64,000 bases of DNA from Megalonaias nervosa (Eukaryota; Mollusca; Bivalvia; Unionida; Unionidae): assembly GCA_016617855.1 (NCBI GenBank), contig JAECUM010009426.1, positions 1 through 64,000 of the forward strand. The letters are read 5' to 3'. The stretch's first letter is position 1. Each line of letters starts with the position of its first letter. Positions 32,238 through 42,119 of the stretch are shown here, piece by piece. A program made the position numbers and the translations under genes. The notes beneath the pieces are model-generated. The model did not search any database. It had not been told where the DNA came from and saw nothing but the letters and a program-made list of their open reading frames with translations.

Positions 32238-34779
32238 TTAAATATGTCGGTTTGCGTAGTGTCCAATAGCTAGTGTATTAACCCCGTCCTCACAATAGCG
32301 TTTGTCATCAAAATTACTTAGTCCACGTTTTATAATTGTATCTGTTTCAAGTTTGGGATGATTTGTTCTAATAACATCTGGTTTAATAAAGCTGACATTA
32401 TTGTTTAGTGCTGCTTTAAAATCATCAAATTTTATACATTTTTTTACATACCCACGAGGAATACCTTTTGCTTTTTTGTCAGTTTATTGTCATCTAAAAT
32501 TACCGCGTACATTTTACTTCTTAGTCCGACAAATTCCTTAACTGGCACAAACATAAATTCTTCCTTAAATTTACCAATAACTTTCTTGTTAGTTGGATCA
32601 TGAAATCCACTAATTGCTGGATAATCCGATAAATCAAATAGGTCACGGTGGTCATAAATATTCTTGTATATATCCTCACATTTTATATTATAAACTAGCG
32701 AATCTGTATCGATAAACAATAAATCTGAATATGGCCAGACTCTCTTAACAAATCCGTAGTGAAAATCGTACATCAACCACTTTGATATGTCCAACACCGA
32801 CCCACCAACATAAATTGGTTTATTTAACTTTAAATTTGTCTTTCGTCGCTGTATTGCAACAAGATTTTCATTAAATATTTTCATACTGACAAAACCCTCA
32901 TCGTTAGCTACTTTATTCCTGCGATTTATGTCGTTTAGAATTTCAATATTGACACGTTTTCTGATATTTTCCATTGTCTTACCCAAACACGGAATTGTTC
33001 ATAAGGTTAAAGAAGTTTTTCTCAAATTCTGTCCTAGAAGTTGCGCGACGTTTGTTATTTAAATCAATATAATCTACCATCCACCTCGACTGATTAAATT
33101 TTAGCACTCGATGAACTGTCCTTAAGACCAGTCCAGCATCTGCTGCTTGTTTTAGGTTTCTGTAGTGCATCACGTAATTCTTTTTACCCAGTAAATTTGG
33201 AACTAGCTTATTAACAATCGAATTTTTTGCTGTTGTCGATGCCTGTTGTTCAGGTGATAATAAATTATAGTCTGTTACTATCGCCTCTGCACAAAACGGA
33301 TAATCGTTATGTAGGTTGTGAAGTGACTCAGGATAATCGAGATCAACTTCAACAAAATAACATATCTTTTGGAAGATTTTTTTCTGTTTCTTTAAGAAAC
33401 TGATCTGGAGTTATCCAATGAAATCCACTGCACGGCATTGGCTCTGACATTGCCTACTCATATAAATTATTAGTATAACGATAAATAATATAATTTGATG
33501 GTTTGTTGGGATTATAATTTGTTAGATATTTATTATTAGCTACAGCGTACTTTTTCGATATCACGCTAATTCCGCCTCTGATACCTTTTTCAATAAAATT
33601 AAACATATCAATGTCAGTTAAAAGATCTAATTCTATCTTACTTGTTTTTAGCAGAGCGTCCCAGGATAGTCCTGGAGCGGAATAATACCAGCAAGGATCC
33701 AATCCATAATGTTCATGACGAACTTGACGAAAACTCTAGAAAACCTCAGCTAACAATAACACATCTGTTTTCAAATATAAATCATGATAATCACCAAATG
33801 TCCTCCATCCGAATTTACTCCAAATATCTTGCGCATAACTATATTCACCATCTGATATACCTTCACATTTTAGCTGCGAATAAAATTTGTCTTTGTAACA
33901 GAAATATTTTTTCCATGGTGCTTATTATACTGTCTGCCAACTAACTTGTTAAAGTTTTTTATACAGCAATAATGTCCCTTATAAAATAATAAATTTATTG
34001 CCAACTGCGTAGCAGTCGCTGAAATATACCTCGGGTAAACATTTTCTCGCTCATCTAGTCTGAAAACATTTACTGAAATATCGTTTTGTTTTCCAAACTT
34101 TGGAATCTGATTTTCTGCCACTGGAGAAGTTATCCCATCGAAATCCAATTCGTTTCTGTACGGCAAATATTTTTCAACTTGGTTAGAGTTACAATTTTGA
34201 GGATGTCTTGCAGACAAAATTGCCCAACAAAAACACTCGTTGTCGCTGTTTTGACATTTATACAACATTTTTTGTTTTTAATTTTTTTGAGGAAGGTCAA
34301 CGTATGAACTACCGCGAAGTACGTTGTGTGAAATAAAACCTCCGTAATCATCTCAAATTTCAAACCTGATCATGATGCGGTAAATTCCTCAAGCTTCTTA
34401 TTAATTTCTTGGTGTATTTCATTGGCAACTGTGGCAATATTTGTTCCAGTTAATATTTTTCGTGATTTAGCTGGTAAATATGGCTCGGCAATTTCGCTGT
34501 CGAAATTTGTATTTTCAAAAATTATGTTAAGTACATCTTTTTTGATTGCACGTAACTTTGATAAAATAACATGATACTGCACAATGAGCTTGATACTTTT
34601 GTGAACTGCAAGATCTTCCGTCACAATCGGTTGTAAAAGATGAAATAAATTTGTGAAGTTAAAATTTACTAAAACATTTTGTTTATTAAATTTATAACTT
34701 TATCATAGCCTGAAAATGCTGTAGCAATTTTTTCTGCTTTTATAAAGCTCTTCTTGGCAATATCTCGCAATTTTAACAT
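32238..34779 (-). pseudogene. polB: E2 protein-primed family B DNA polymerase, exonuclease domain deleted
   Basis: Starts at ATG 34,779 (MLKLRDIAKKSFIKAEKIAT) and ends at TAA 32,238 after FDDKRYCEDGVNTLAIGHY, a typical Polinton PolB C-terminus. Palm motifs survive: YHDLYLKTDVLLLAEVF, NNSVFGKTMENIRKR (split by a frameshift) and motif C, LLFIDTDSLVYNI. Compared with E1, about 0.93 kb is missing at 33,900-33,920 (E1 24,152-25,083), taking the whole 3'-5' exonuclease. Further stops lie near 33,454 and 33,240, with frameshifts near 34,680, 34,370, 33,380 and 32,460. The enzyme would have replicated the element from a protein primer at the ends. Confidence 0.9.
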
Positions 34780-34841
34780 TATATTATATAATATTTTTAT
34801 ATTTAATTGTTTTTTTCTTTATTTTTCAATTAGAAACATAA

Positions 34842-35663
34842 ATGTCTTATAGTAAAATGTTAGAAAATATAACAGCAGAGGAACAGGAAGAATATCACGT
34901 ACACCCTAAGTACAACATGCATGCAGGAAATGCACTTGGCTCGGTTATTCATGTCAGATACGGACGACCTTTCGGTAAAGCAACACCAGCTGGAATAATA
35001 ATAAATGTAAAAGGAGATAATACAGATAGAATTAAAATGTTCAGAACAGATTTTATTTATACTTTGTTTTGTGGAGATATACCAGAGGGACAGCGAGTCT
35101 GCAGAGTAAATGGCTCGATTACTGATGATAATATTGAGAATTTGTCTTTGCAGGACGAATTTCAATCCCATCCAGTATTTGATTTATCTGAGGCCTCTGA
35201 CAAAGGAATTATTCGAAATTGGAAAACTTAAATATGTATTAGGTAATTTGCAAAAAAATAGATACTTGCTTGCAGTTGTTCGTGGAACTAAAACAGATTT
35301 TGTTGGTTATAAAGCCCATAGGTTTGTTTATGAAATTTTTAATGGTGCTATTCCAGATAATTTAGTTGTCGACCATATCAACAGCATCAAAACAAACAAT
35401 AGGATTGAAAATTTAGATTTAGTTACACCAAAATAAAACACCAAAAGAGAAGCCAGTTCTGATGGTTCCAATTTTAAAGATCCAAAATCAATTATCTCAG
35501 TAAATATTGAGACTGGAGAAGAAATGAAATTTAAATCAATTTATTCTGCTGCAAAATATCATAAATTTCTTCCGCAATCAATACAATTTGATGCAGATGG
35601 TGTACAAAAATCAACAACTTCATTATCAACATTTAACAGGTTTATTTTCAAATATGTTTCTTA
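34842..35663 (+). pseudogene. E2 HNH endonuclease with NUMOD1-like C-terminus
   Basis: Starts at ATG 34,842 (MSYSKMLENITAEEQEEY), 62 bp from the divergent polymerase start. The first part (to ~35,200) contains FRTDFIYTLFCGDIPEGQRV and VNGSITDDNIENLSLQDEF, itself an HNH-like half. After a frameshift near 35,200 comes a second HNH half with KAHRFVYEIFNGAIPDNLVV, DHINSIKTNNRIENLDLV. A TAA at ~35,434 is followed in frame by a NUMOD1-like module (NIETGEEMKFKSIYSAAKY) to 35,663. The family nicks or cuts DNA. HNH genes are not part of the usual Polinton core set. The presence of the gene in E1 at the same place shows it is an ancestral cargo of this family. Confidence 0.78.
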
Positions 35664-35689
35664 ATTCGGTCTTTGTAATACAACTGTGG

Positions 35690-35880
35690 GCAAACATTAA
35701 AATATCATCTTTATCAAATTTTAGTGTTATAAACGTACTATTATTTAAGTTTATTTTTTTTTTTTGCTGCTGTTAAAAGTATTATATTAGAGTCACCCTG
35801 AATCACAATAACGTCAACAGAAGTATCACATCCCGACAGACATTTTCTGACTCCCTCGGCTAATTAATTATAATTTAATA
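35690..35880 (-). pseudogene. E2 copy of the small conserved gene (unknown function)
   Basis: Minus-strand frames carry VDVIVIQGDSN and LKFDKDDILMFAHSCI, then KTELRN, matching the E1 gene at 22,178-22,474. A run of 12 A bases (minus strand) near 35,755 shifts the frame and a stop near 35,860 precedes the conserved part. Confidence 0.65.
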
Positions 35881-35944
35881 TATTAACATTTTGATGATAT
35901 TTTATCTCAGTGTTCAATTATTATTATAAGTTAGATTATATTAT

Positions 35945-36532
35945 ATGGATTTAATAAAGAGACTTGCTTATATATATGCCAACGACAGCGTCGTCGACGA
36001 TGCAATCGCAAGTGATAAGATCACTAACGACAAAGTCGTAAACGACAATTTCATCCCTGGCGATACAGACAAATCTGCTGGTTATGGCGAAGATGAAATT
36101 TTATTTAACAATGACAATGAACAAGACGAGATCGTCGCTGTCGTTGACAAAAAAGTTACAGCAGACCGACAACTGGACGATATAATGTTAAATATCATAT
36201 CACTAAAAAAATATAAAAAATTTAATTTTACTGTTGCCGAACAACAAATATTTTGGCAACTTATAAAACCTTTTCTTGGTGTAAAATTTCCAGGCCAGCA
36301 AAGAAGCATAAAATACGATTTTATTTTTGTTAAAATGTTCAATTTGTTGCCAGTCGATAATGCAAGTGAATTATATTTAATTTCCTTGTGTAGACCGGTC
36401 AAATGTAAATGTGTACTTATGAAGTACGAACAAATATTTCTTTCCCTGATTAAATCAGGGAGATTAAATCAGGATCGACCGAGTTGGCACCCAACTATTA
36501 AATTTATCGCTATGCCCACGCCATTTAACTAA
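35945..36532 (+). CDS. Acidic 195-residue conserved gene (unknown function)
   Basis: Open from ATG 35,945 (MDLIKRLAYIYANDSVV). Residues ~15-80 are rich in Asp/Asn/Val and look disordered. The conserved core (residues ~95-165) has NFTVAEQQIFWQLIKPFLGV and SLCRPVKCKCVLMKYEQIF. E1 has a frameshifted copy. The last 69 bp overlap the 3' end of the integrase gene tail to tail; the C-terminal ~25 residues are antisense to integrase and may be an extension caused by mutation. A near-palindrome CCTGATTAAATCAGG lies at about 36,443-36,457. No domain recognised. Confidence 0.7.
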   Translation: MDLIKRLAYIYANDSVVDDAIASDKITNDKVVNDNFIPGDTDKSAGYGEDEILFNNDNEQDEIVAVVDKKVTADRQLDDIMLNIISLKKYKKFNFTVAEQQIFWQLIKPFLGVKFPGQQRSIKYDFIFVKMFNLLPVDNASELYLISLCRPVKCKCVLMKYEQIFLSLIKSGRLNQDRPSWHPTIKFIAMPTPFN

Positions 36533-37796
36533 ACTTTTATTGCCGCACTTCCTAATAACTTTTTCAATAACGAATATATCTTGCTCAGTTTTTTGAAGTT
36601 CTTGTTCATAAAAACTACCAGTTATAGGTTCACCCGATAAATCTTTTAACGCATGTGTCACTGGTATTGTTAGAAGTACTTTATCAACAACAAATACTTC
36701 TTCGCTCCAGTTCGGGGTGAATCCTTTCTCGAACACCTTCTTCGTCAGAGAAATTCTAACTTTATCGCCAACTTTAAATTTATGTCTGCGGTACATGTTT
36801 TTATTTGCTAGTATCGGATTTTTAATTGCGTCGTTCGGCGACATTTTTATTGATCTATGTTTCGTGTTATTATACTCATCAACAACTTTCTGTAGGTTGT
36901 CAATATATTTATTTATATTTTTAGCTGTCAAATATTTGTAGATTTTTTCGTTTAGTGTGCGATTAAATCGCTCGACGACGACGCTCTTACCCTCATTTCC
37001 TGTGACATATTTTTGATGTTATTTTGTTCCAAAAACTGCTTAAATTTTTTATTAAAAAATTCTGCTCCATGATCTTTCCAGATTCTATTTGGTTTTCTTT
37101 CTGTACTTGTTATTATTTGTTTTAATGCATCAGTTATCGACGTTCCTGTTTTATCTTAAACCGGTACACTAAAAGCATATTTGCCAAAAACATCTACAAC
37201 ATTAAAAAGATATCTTTTATTATTGTTAAATTTACTAAGGCCTGACATGTCAACTAAATCTATTGCCCAGATATCGTCAACGGCATTTGCAACAACTTTA
37301 CGTCGCATAAACTTTTGTTTTTAGGTCTGTGTAGCCATAACGCCAGATCATCATATAATTCTTTTACTAGTCCTAATTTATATTTTGACCCAATAAAACA
37401 CTGCACCAACTTTCGGTCAACACGCTCTTGCATATTCACAGGTTTCATATCACGAAGTTCGTCTAACATTACTTTATCACAGCTGCGCTTATCTTGTTCG
37501 TTATCACGATAGCAGATATCGTGACGCATCGCTATTGCATCAACTTGATTGTAAGGCTCCTGTCTTGGCAGCGGATTATCGTTCTCGTCAAGTTGTTTAT
37601 CAAGAGGATTATAAGGTCCAGTATATTTATGGCCTGGCAATGTCCAACCGCCTTTTGGTTTCTGCAATTTGCCAATTAATTTGTGTATATCTATACCTGT
37701 TCAAATTATTTCTCTGTTGTTGCATTTCTGACAATATGTAACAATTTTATTTTGCTCCAGACCGAGATCTCTATCACAATCGCACTTGCATTTCAT
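36464..37796 (-). pseudogene. E2 PLA2-like domain fused to Polinton integrase with chromodomain
   Basis: The likely start is ATG 37,796, opening with a Cys cluster (MKCKCDCD ... YCQKC). A parvovirus-type phospholipase A2 domain follows: GWTLPGHKYTGPYNPLDKQL with the calcium loop GPYNPLD, then VDAIAMRHDICYRDN with the catalytic His-Asp. A linker ending LHRPKNK leads, after a frameshift near 37,315, into the rve core: DDIWAIDLVDMSGLSKF, WKDHGAEFFNKKF and VVERFNRTL carry the D, D and E. The C-terminus has an SH3-like part (KVGDKVRISLTKKVF) and a chromodomain-like SLVKWRGHSDKFNSWVP. Stops at ~37,700 and ~37,160 and a frameshift near 37,010 inactivate it. PLA2 helps virions breach membranes; integrase inserts the element. 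Confidence 0.85.
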
Positions 37797-37802
37797 TATT
37801 TA

Positions 37803-37985
37803 TTAATCATCTACTAAACTAACTTCCCTGACTGGGCATCCCGCTCCGGATAATTTCTTGAAAAACATACTTTTTCTTTTTCCGCAGATTGCACAAATAC
37901 TTTTCAGCATTATCCTATTTTTTTTTTCTGTTGTTTCATCACTAGTCTCTGTTTTAGTTTCACACTTGAGAAAATATGTTGACAT
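37803..37985 (-). CDS. Small zinc-ribbon-like protein, 60 codons
   Basis: ATG 37,985 gives MSTYFLKCETKTETSDETTE, then ICAICGKRKSMFFKKL. The layout (two CXXC knuckles flanking a Thr-rich linker) matches the small YCVKC..KT / CAVCG..K proteins common in Polintons and related viruses. Here the first Cys of the first knuckle is Phe (YFLKC), so one zinc ligand is missing. It lies between protease and the PLA2-integrase gene. Confidence 0.6.
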   Translation of the reverse strand: MSTYFLKCETKTETSDETTEKKNRIMLKSICAICGKRKSMFFKKLSGAGCPVREVSLVDD

Positions 37986-38013
37986 TTTATATTCCTTGAT
38001 TATATCTACGAGT

Positions 38014-38450
38014 TTATACAAAATTAATTGCAATCTTATCATTGGCGTGAGAAGGTTGCTTGTCAAACTGTAAAATAAACTTTAAAAAGTCTGGATTTTT
38101 ATTCATCTGTTTAATGAACATTATACAATAATATCCACAAGCTGATGTTCCAACAGGCTGAATTTGAGTAGACGAATAATTTATTATTTTATATTTTCGA
38201 GACATGTATTTTTTTATTGCGCCACTTGGTGGAAGTCCAAATGAGTCAAAATAATTGTTGTTACAAACAGCTACCCAATGTGTGCCAGATCCGTCGCTGA
38301 ATTCTTGTATATTTATCACACACGAGCCACCAGCTGCGACACCGAAGGTGTCGAGTTCATCTTTAGAATAAGCTCCACGAAAAGTTTTTACTTTTTTTTA
38401 GCTTATTAAGTATATCAAAGTTACTTAATGCAGCCGTGGGAGGTTTCACC
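38014..38450 (-). pseudogene. E2 adenovirus-type cysteine protease (adenain-like)
   Basis: The frame 38,319-38,014 contains the catalytic His in SGTHWVAVCNNNYFDSFG, with the active-site acidic residue in YFDSFG, and the nucleophile in QPVGTSACGYYCIMFI. Upstream, LSNFDILNKLKK is separated by a one-base frameshift in an A-run (~38,395) from FRGAYSKDELDTFGV. Adenain-like proteases mature capsid proteins in adenoviruses and Polintons. The His-Asp-Cys set is intact. The exact start is not certain. Confidence 0.85.
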
Positions 38451-38634
38451 TCCTTGTTCCTGGCAATGTTAGTCCTCGGCCGATTCCCAGCAGATTTGGC
38501 AGTGGACTTCCCGCTACTCCCGCCATCAATGGTCCTATAAATCCGCCTTTCCTTTCTCTTCGTCCGCGATGCAATCGCGGCGTCTTTTTTATAGTCTTTC
38601 TTACCGTTTTTCGTCGATACGATGCATTGGGCAT
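38446..38634 (-). CDS. Small basic protein, pX/core-like
   Basis: 63 codons from ATG 38,634: MPNASYRRKTVRKTIKKTPR, then a Gly/Leu-rich hydrophobic tail (GGFIGPLMAGVAGSPLPNLL). A very basic N-terminus with a hydrophobic C-terminus is typical of small Polinton proteins compared with adenovirus pX or core peptides. The frame is undamaged. It overlaps the presumed start of the protease by a few bases. Confidence 0.55.
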   Translation of the reverse strand: MPNASYRRKTVRKTIKKTPRLHRGRRERKGGFIGPLMAGVAGSPLPNLLGIGRGLTLPGTRR

Positions 38635-38645
38635 TATATTTATCT

Positions 38646-39055
38646 TTAGAAAAAAATTTTCTTTATACCATGACCTTCAACTGCTTTTTTCGTTGCGCCA
38701 GATACTGCTCCAGGCGCCGCTGCTAATCCTAATGTACCAAGTACTGGCAAAATTTTAGGTATTAACGTTTTGGCCATTACAGATAATGCCTGCCCGAAGA
38801 AAATACCTTCCACCGCGATGCGGTGGACGATGACGTTGGCCATTGCTATTATTTGTGACGCACTTAGATTGAACACAAAAGGTCTTTTGCAATCGTATTT
38901 ATTTATTTGTTTTTTGGTTACATTAATTTTGTTAAAGTACCTTTGTCTCCATATTTTACTTTTAATGATGCCTGCCGACCTGTTTGTAAACTTTGTCGGA
39001 GTTTTTTAACTTGACCATCAGTCAGATATATTTCTTTTACAATATATTTTGTCAT
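38646..39055 (-). pseudogene. E2 pVI-like minor capsid protein
   Basis: ATG 39,055 opens MTKYIVKEIYLTDGQVKKLR, followed after a frameshift near 38,925 by KKQINKYDCKRPFVFNLSAS, then a hydrophobic, Gly/Ala-rich C-terminal half (LIPKILPVLGTLGLAAAPGA). The LTDGQ/SASQ repeat layout with a membrane-active tail is what Polinton homologues of adenovirus pVI look like. It lies immediately downstream of the major capsid gene. The role is inferred from layout. Confidence 0.55.
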
Positions 39056-39077
39056 TATATAACGATTACAGATTAAA

Positions 39078-40614
39078 CTAAACTTGGACTGACATTTTAC
39101 CTCCTACAGAGTCAATTGTAACAAATCTGTCGCCGATCACTAGCGCATATACATACAACTGTGCCACGGGAACTGCACCGAGTGTCCAAGTAATTTCGAT
39201 ATCAACTGTAGAATCGACAGCTCTCTCGTTGTGTTTACTAACATCAAAATAAAATTTTGGATAAAGTGTACGAAATTCTTCGATAGAAATTTGAGATCCA
39301 TCTCCGACATCCTGATATTTCTGCACTGCATCGAGCAGGTACATATACGGCCGAGATACGTTTTTATTAGCGTCATTTGCAAAATTACATTCTATCGCTC
39401 GTTCCGGATACTGCTTTGAATTTAGTCTAGCGTATATTCGTCTGACATCGGCGCTATCAAATATTGCATTATTTTGTTGTTGGTTACCACGTCGCGCTTG
39501 ATGTTGGAAGACAACAAATATTTGTCTAGGTAACTGTTCACTTGACGTTGTTGTGACCCGCCATGTGTAGTCGGTGGTATTTGGAACTGCTGTTTGACAT
39601 ATTTTATGTTGCTGAAAATAAATTCTGTTTGTGTGTTTATCGAGTATACTATTTAATTCTGTCATTTTAGTGATTGACGGTGTTATTCGTGGCATCCACA
39701 GTGCAAGTTTTTTTTATGATAAACTGTTCATCAGGTCCGCCAGCTTGAAATAGGCAGTCGTTTTGTTCTGCTCGATGTAAAATAAGTGTATGTTTAACTC
39801 CACGAAATACTTTGTTATAATCGCGACAAAAGCCAAATGCTGTACTTAACGGCAGCAACATTGTAATTTGACGCGATTCTGCTGCAAGTGCCTTCCTTTT
39901 GGAATACCCTTCATTGTAACGTTTATTTCTTACGTTAATTGCCCCGTTAACTAAATTTAACATTGCATCGCCGTCAGCAGCTGCACCTGATTGGGCTATA
40001 CCCAAATTATTACAAGCTGCTACAAGTGAAACTCTTGTAGCGTCTGCGTTAGCGGCTGCATCTGGTGCGGCTATACCAAAACTGACAGCATTAGCAATCA
40101 GAAAATTTCTTACAATTCCAACATCTGCAGCGGCATCAGTTCCATGCTCTAATACTCCTTTTAAAATAAATTCTCCAGATACAGTTCCACCCCCAGTATC
40201 TTTAAACTACATCATGCTAGTTGCAGTTGATATGGAGTAATCGTCGGAAAACAAAATAGTATTTAAGATTGTACTCTCAACTTGCAGGTGACTTGAAATA
40301 TCTTCAACAGTTTGATTGGCTAGTTGATATCTGGCATTTTTGAATAAACACCAACCATTATTTATAGGAACTACTTCTGCGCCTGCTCCGATATTAGCAG
40401 GTGGATTAGCTACTGTCATAATCTGACCACGTACTTCTAACATTGCTTTATGAGGCAGCAGAAATACATCTTCGTCTCGGGTATTAAATGTTGTAACACC
40501 AGCCTTATTTGGTTCATTAGAATTTTCGTCGAGATATTCAACATACTCAAATTCTGTTACTTTGTCGTCGACGTAATAAGTTTCTTCCAAATCGATATAA
40601 TTTTTAACAGACAT
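39078..40614 (-). pseudogene. E2 double jelly-roll major capsid protein
   Basis: ATG 40,614 opens MSVKNYIDLEETYYVDDKVT. Characteristic blocks are LPHKAMLEVRGQIM, NGWCLFKNARYQLANQTVED, MLLPLSTAFGFCRDYNKVFR followed by KHTLILHRAEQND, and RQIFVVFQHQARRGNQQQNN with PERAIECNF. The FGFCxDYxKVxxGxKHTL block is the hallmark of Polinton capsid proteins. About 510 codons in total, the usual family length. One in-frame TAG at 40,207 and one frameshift in an A-run near 39,710 are the only evident lesions. Confidence 0.9.
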
Positions 40615-40698
40615 TTTTTTATTTATTAGGTTACAAAAAATTTTGTCATCAATCACGAAGTCGATAGCGAAGCTATTGGGGCGCAGTTGCTTTAGATA

Positions 40699-41019
40699 TT
40701 AATTTTTGTATAATCTGCTCGCCTTTTGGCGATTAAAGTTTTTTTTTGCTGTTTCTGTCATCCGGTTTCCTGTTTCAGCTGTTGGGGCGATTTCTGATAT
40801 AACTTGTTTTATATCTGGCGCACTCCTCACCTTATTAGCTATTTTTTGACCCACCGCAGTTCCTGCGGCAGATGTGGCTCCAGTTGCAAAAGCTTTTGAT
40901 GCGTCAAGTGCAGTTGGTGCAACTTGCTTGCGATTCCCGGAGCATTCTCAATAATTTTAGTAAATATATTTCCCAAAAATCCTCCAACTATTTTTCTCCT
41001 GTAAACTTTTTTTCTTCAT
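40699..41019 (-). pseudogene. Small Gly/Ala-rich structural-type protein
   Basis: Starts at ATG 41,019 with a Lys-rich leader and a GGFLGNIF-like hydrophobic patch. After a frameshift it becomes SKAFATGATSAAGTAVGQKI, then APTAETGNRMTETAKKNF. It sits between major capsid and penton genes. Layout resembles small membrane-interacting Polinton proteins; no domain recognised. Confidence 0.45.
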
Positions 41020-41094
41020 TATATCAATGTGGTTGTATAATTTTACGCCGACAACTAAGTTGTTGCACAAAGTCGATAGCGGAGCTATTGTCAA

Positions 41095-41822
41095 TCACGA
41101 AGTCGATAGCGAAGCTATTGCGCGTAGGTGCCGGTAATAAGTAACAATTTCATTATTCAAATCCAACTGCCGTCCAGACTGATCTGTCAATTGCATATTT
41201 CTTTGTGTTATCTGATTTTCAACATTTAGCGGATAATAAATAACTTGCCGTGGATTAATTTGCATAAGCGAGCCCAGTCTGTCCTTTACTACCCTGGGCA
41301 GAGTAAGACTCATATGGAATAGAGCAATTTATTAATATTGTGTTCACGTCAGTAATATTCAATGTCATACGTCTTGGTTTGATTAGGAGCAGCACCATAA
41401 CTTTCATGAGTAAATCCTGTTAACGATGCAATACTTGTTGGTGATGAAAAATCGATTAACATACCATCTTTTAATGTTATTCTGGGTCTTAACGTGTTAT
41501 AATTTGGTGTTAGCTCAAAATTGTCAGCGTTACCGCCCGTCTTTGTTATTATCTCTTTTATTGTTTTATTTAAATCAGTGACATTATAAGCTCCTTGCGG
41601 AATTTTAAATGTTTTCTACCGTCGATCAAATAAAATAGTAAATGCAAAATCATCATTCGCTTTAGTTTGTAAGTTAGCCATAGAATGCCAACACGTACAG
41701 GAAATTAGTCCAATTTCATGCTGTTTTTCAGGATCCAGTTGTATTGGTGGAATATAATTTACCGAAAACTTTGCGCTATCACCTGTTGTTTGCGATGAGT
41801 CGAGTAATAATGTTGTTGACGT
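41095..41822 (-). pseudogene. E2 penton-like minor capsid protein
   Basis: Reading down: KFSVNYIPPIQLDPEKQHEI, then IPQGAYNVTDLNKTIKEIIT, LTPNYNTLRPRITLKDGMLI and DFSSPTSIASLTGFTHESYG. These blocks are the conserved core of the Polinton single jelly-roll penton protein. The C-terminal part (YYPLNVENQITQRNMQLTDQ) is in another frame from 41,313, so a frameshift or stop lies near 41,330. A TAG at ~41,620 is a further lesion. Confidence 0.8.
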
Positions 41823-41825
41823 TTA

Positions 41826-42112
41826 TATAAGATCGTTATGTAAAATTTCGTATTCGTCAGATGTTAATAAATTTTCTAATCTCAAATTATCAAGTTTGTC
41901 AATAATTTGATTGTCAATTTCAACACCAACATTTCCAGCTTCTTTTGACGATATCAATAACATTGATCTACCTATCATTTCAGATAATGATGTAAATATT
42001 TTTACTCCAGAGCCTGTGACATCGGTTTCTGCTTTTTTTTTGAGATGAAGTTTATCATGACCATCAAATACAGCTTTAAATTTTTTTCCTGGCTTACTAA
42101 GTTTTTTATTCG
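41826..42112 (-). CDS. Conserved structural-block gene (unknown function)
   Basis: A minus-strand frame with LSKPGKKFKAVFDGHDKLHL, VTGSGVKIFTSLSEMIGRSM and LDNLRLENLLTSDEYEILHN, ending at a stop near 41,826, just upstream of the penton frame. It is similar in size and position to a helical Polinton protein of unknown role. The 5' end is uncertain; it may be the C-terminal part of the coiled-coil gene separated by frameshifts. Confidence 0.45.
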
Positions 42113-42119
42113 AAAATCA

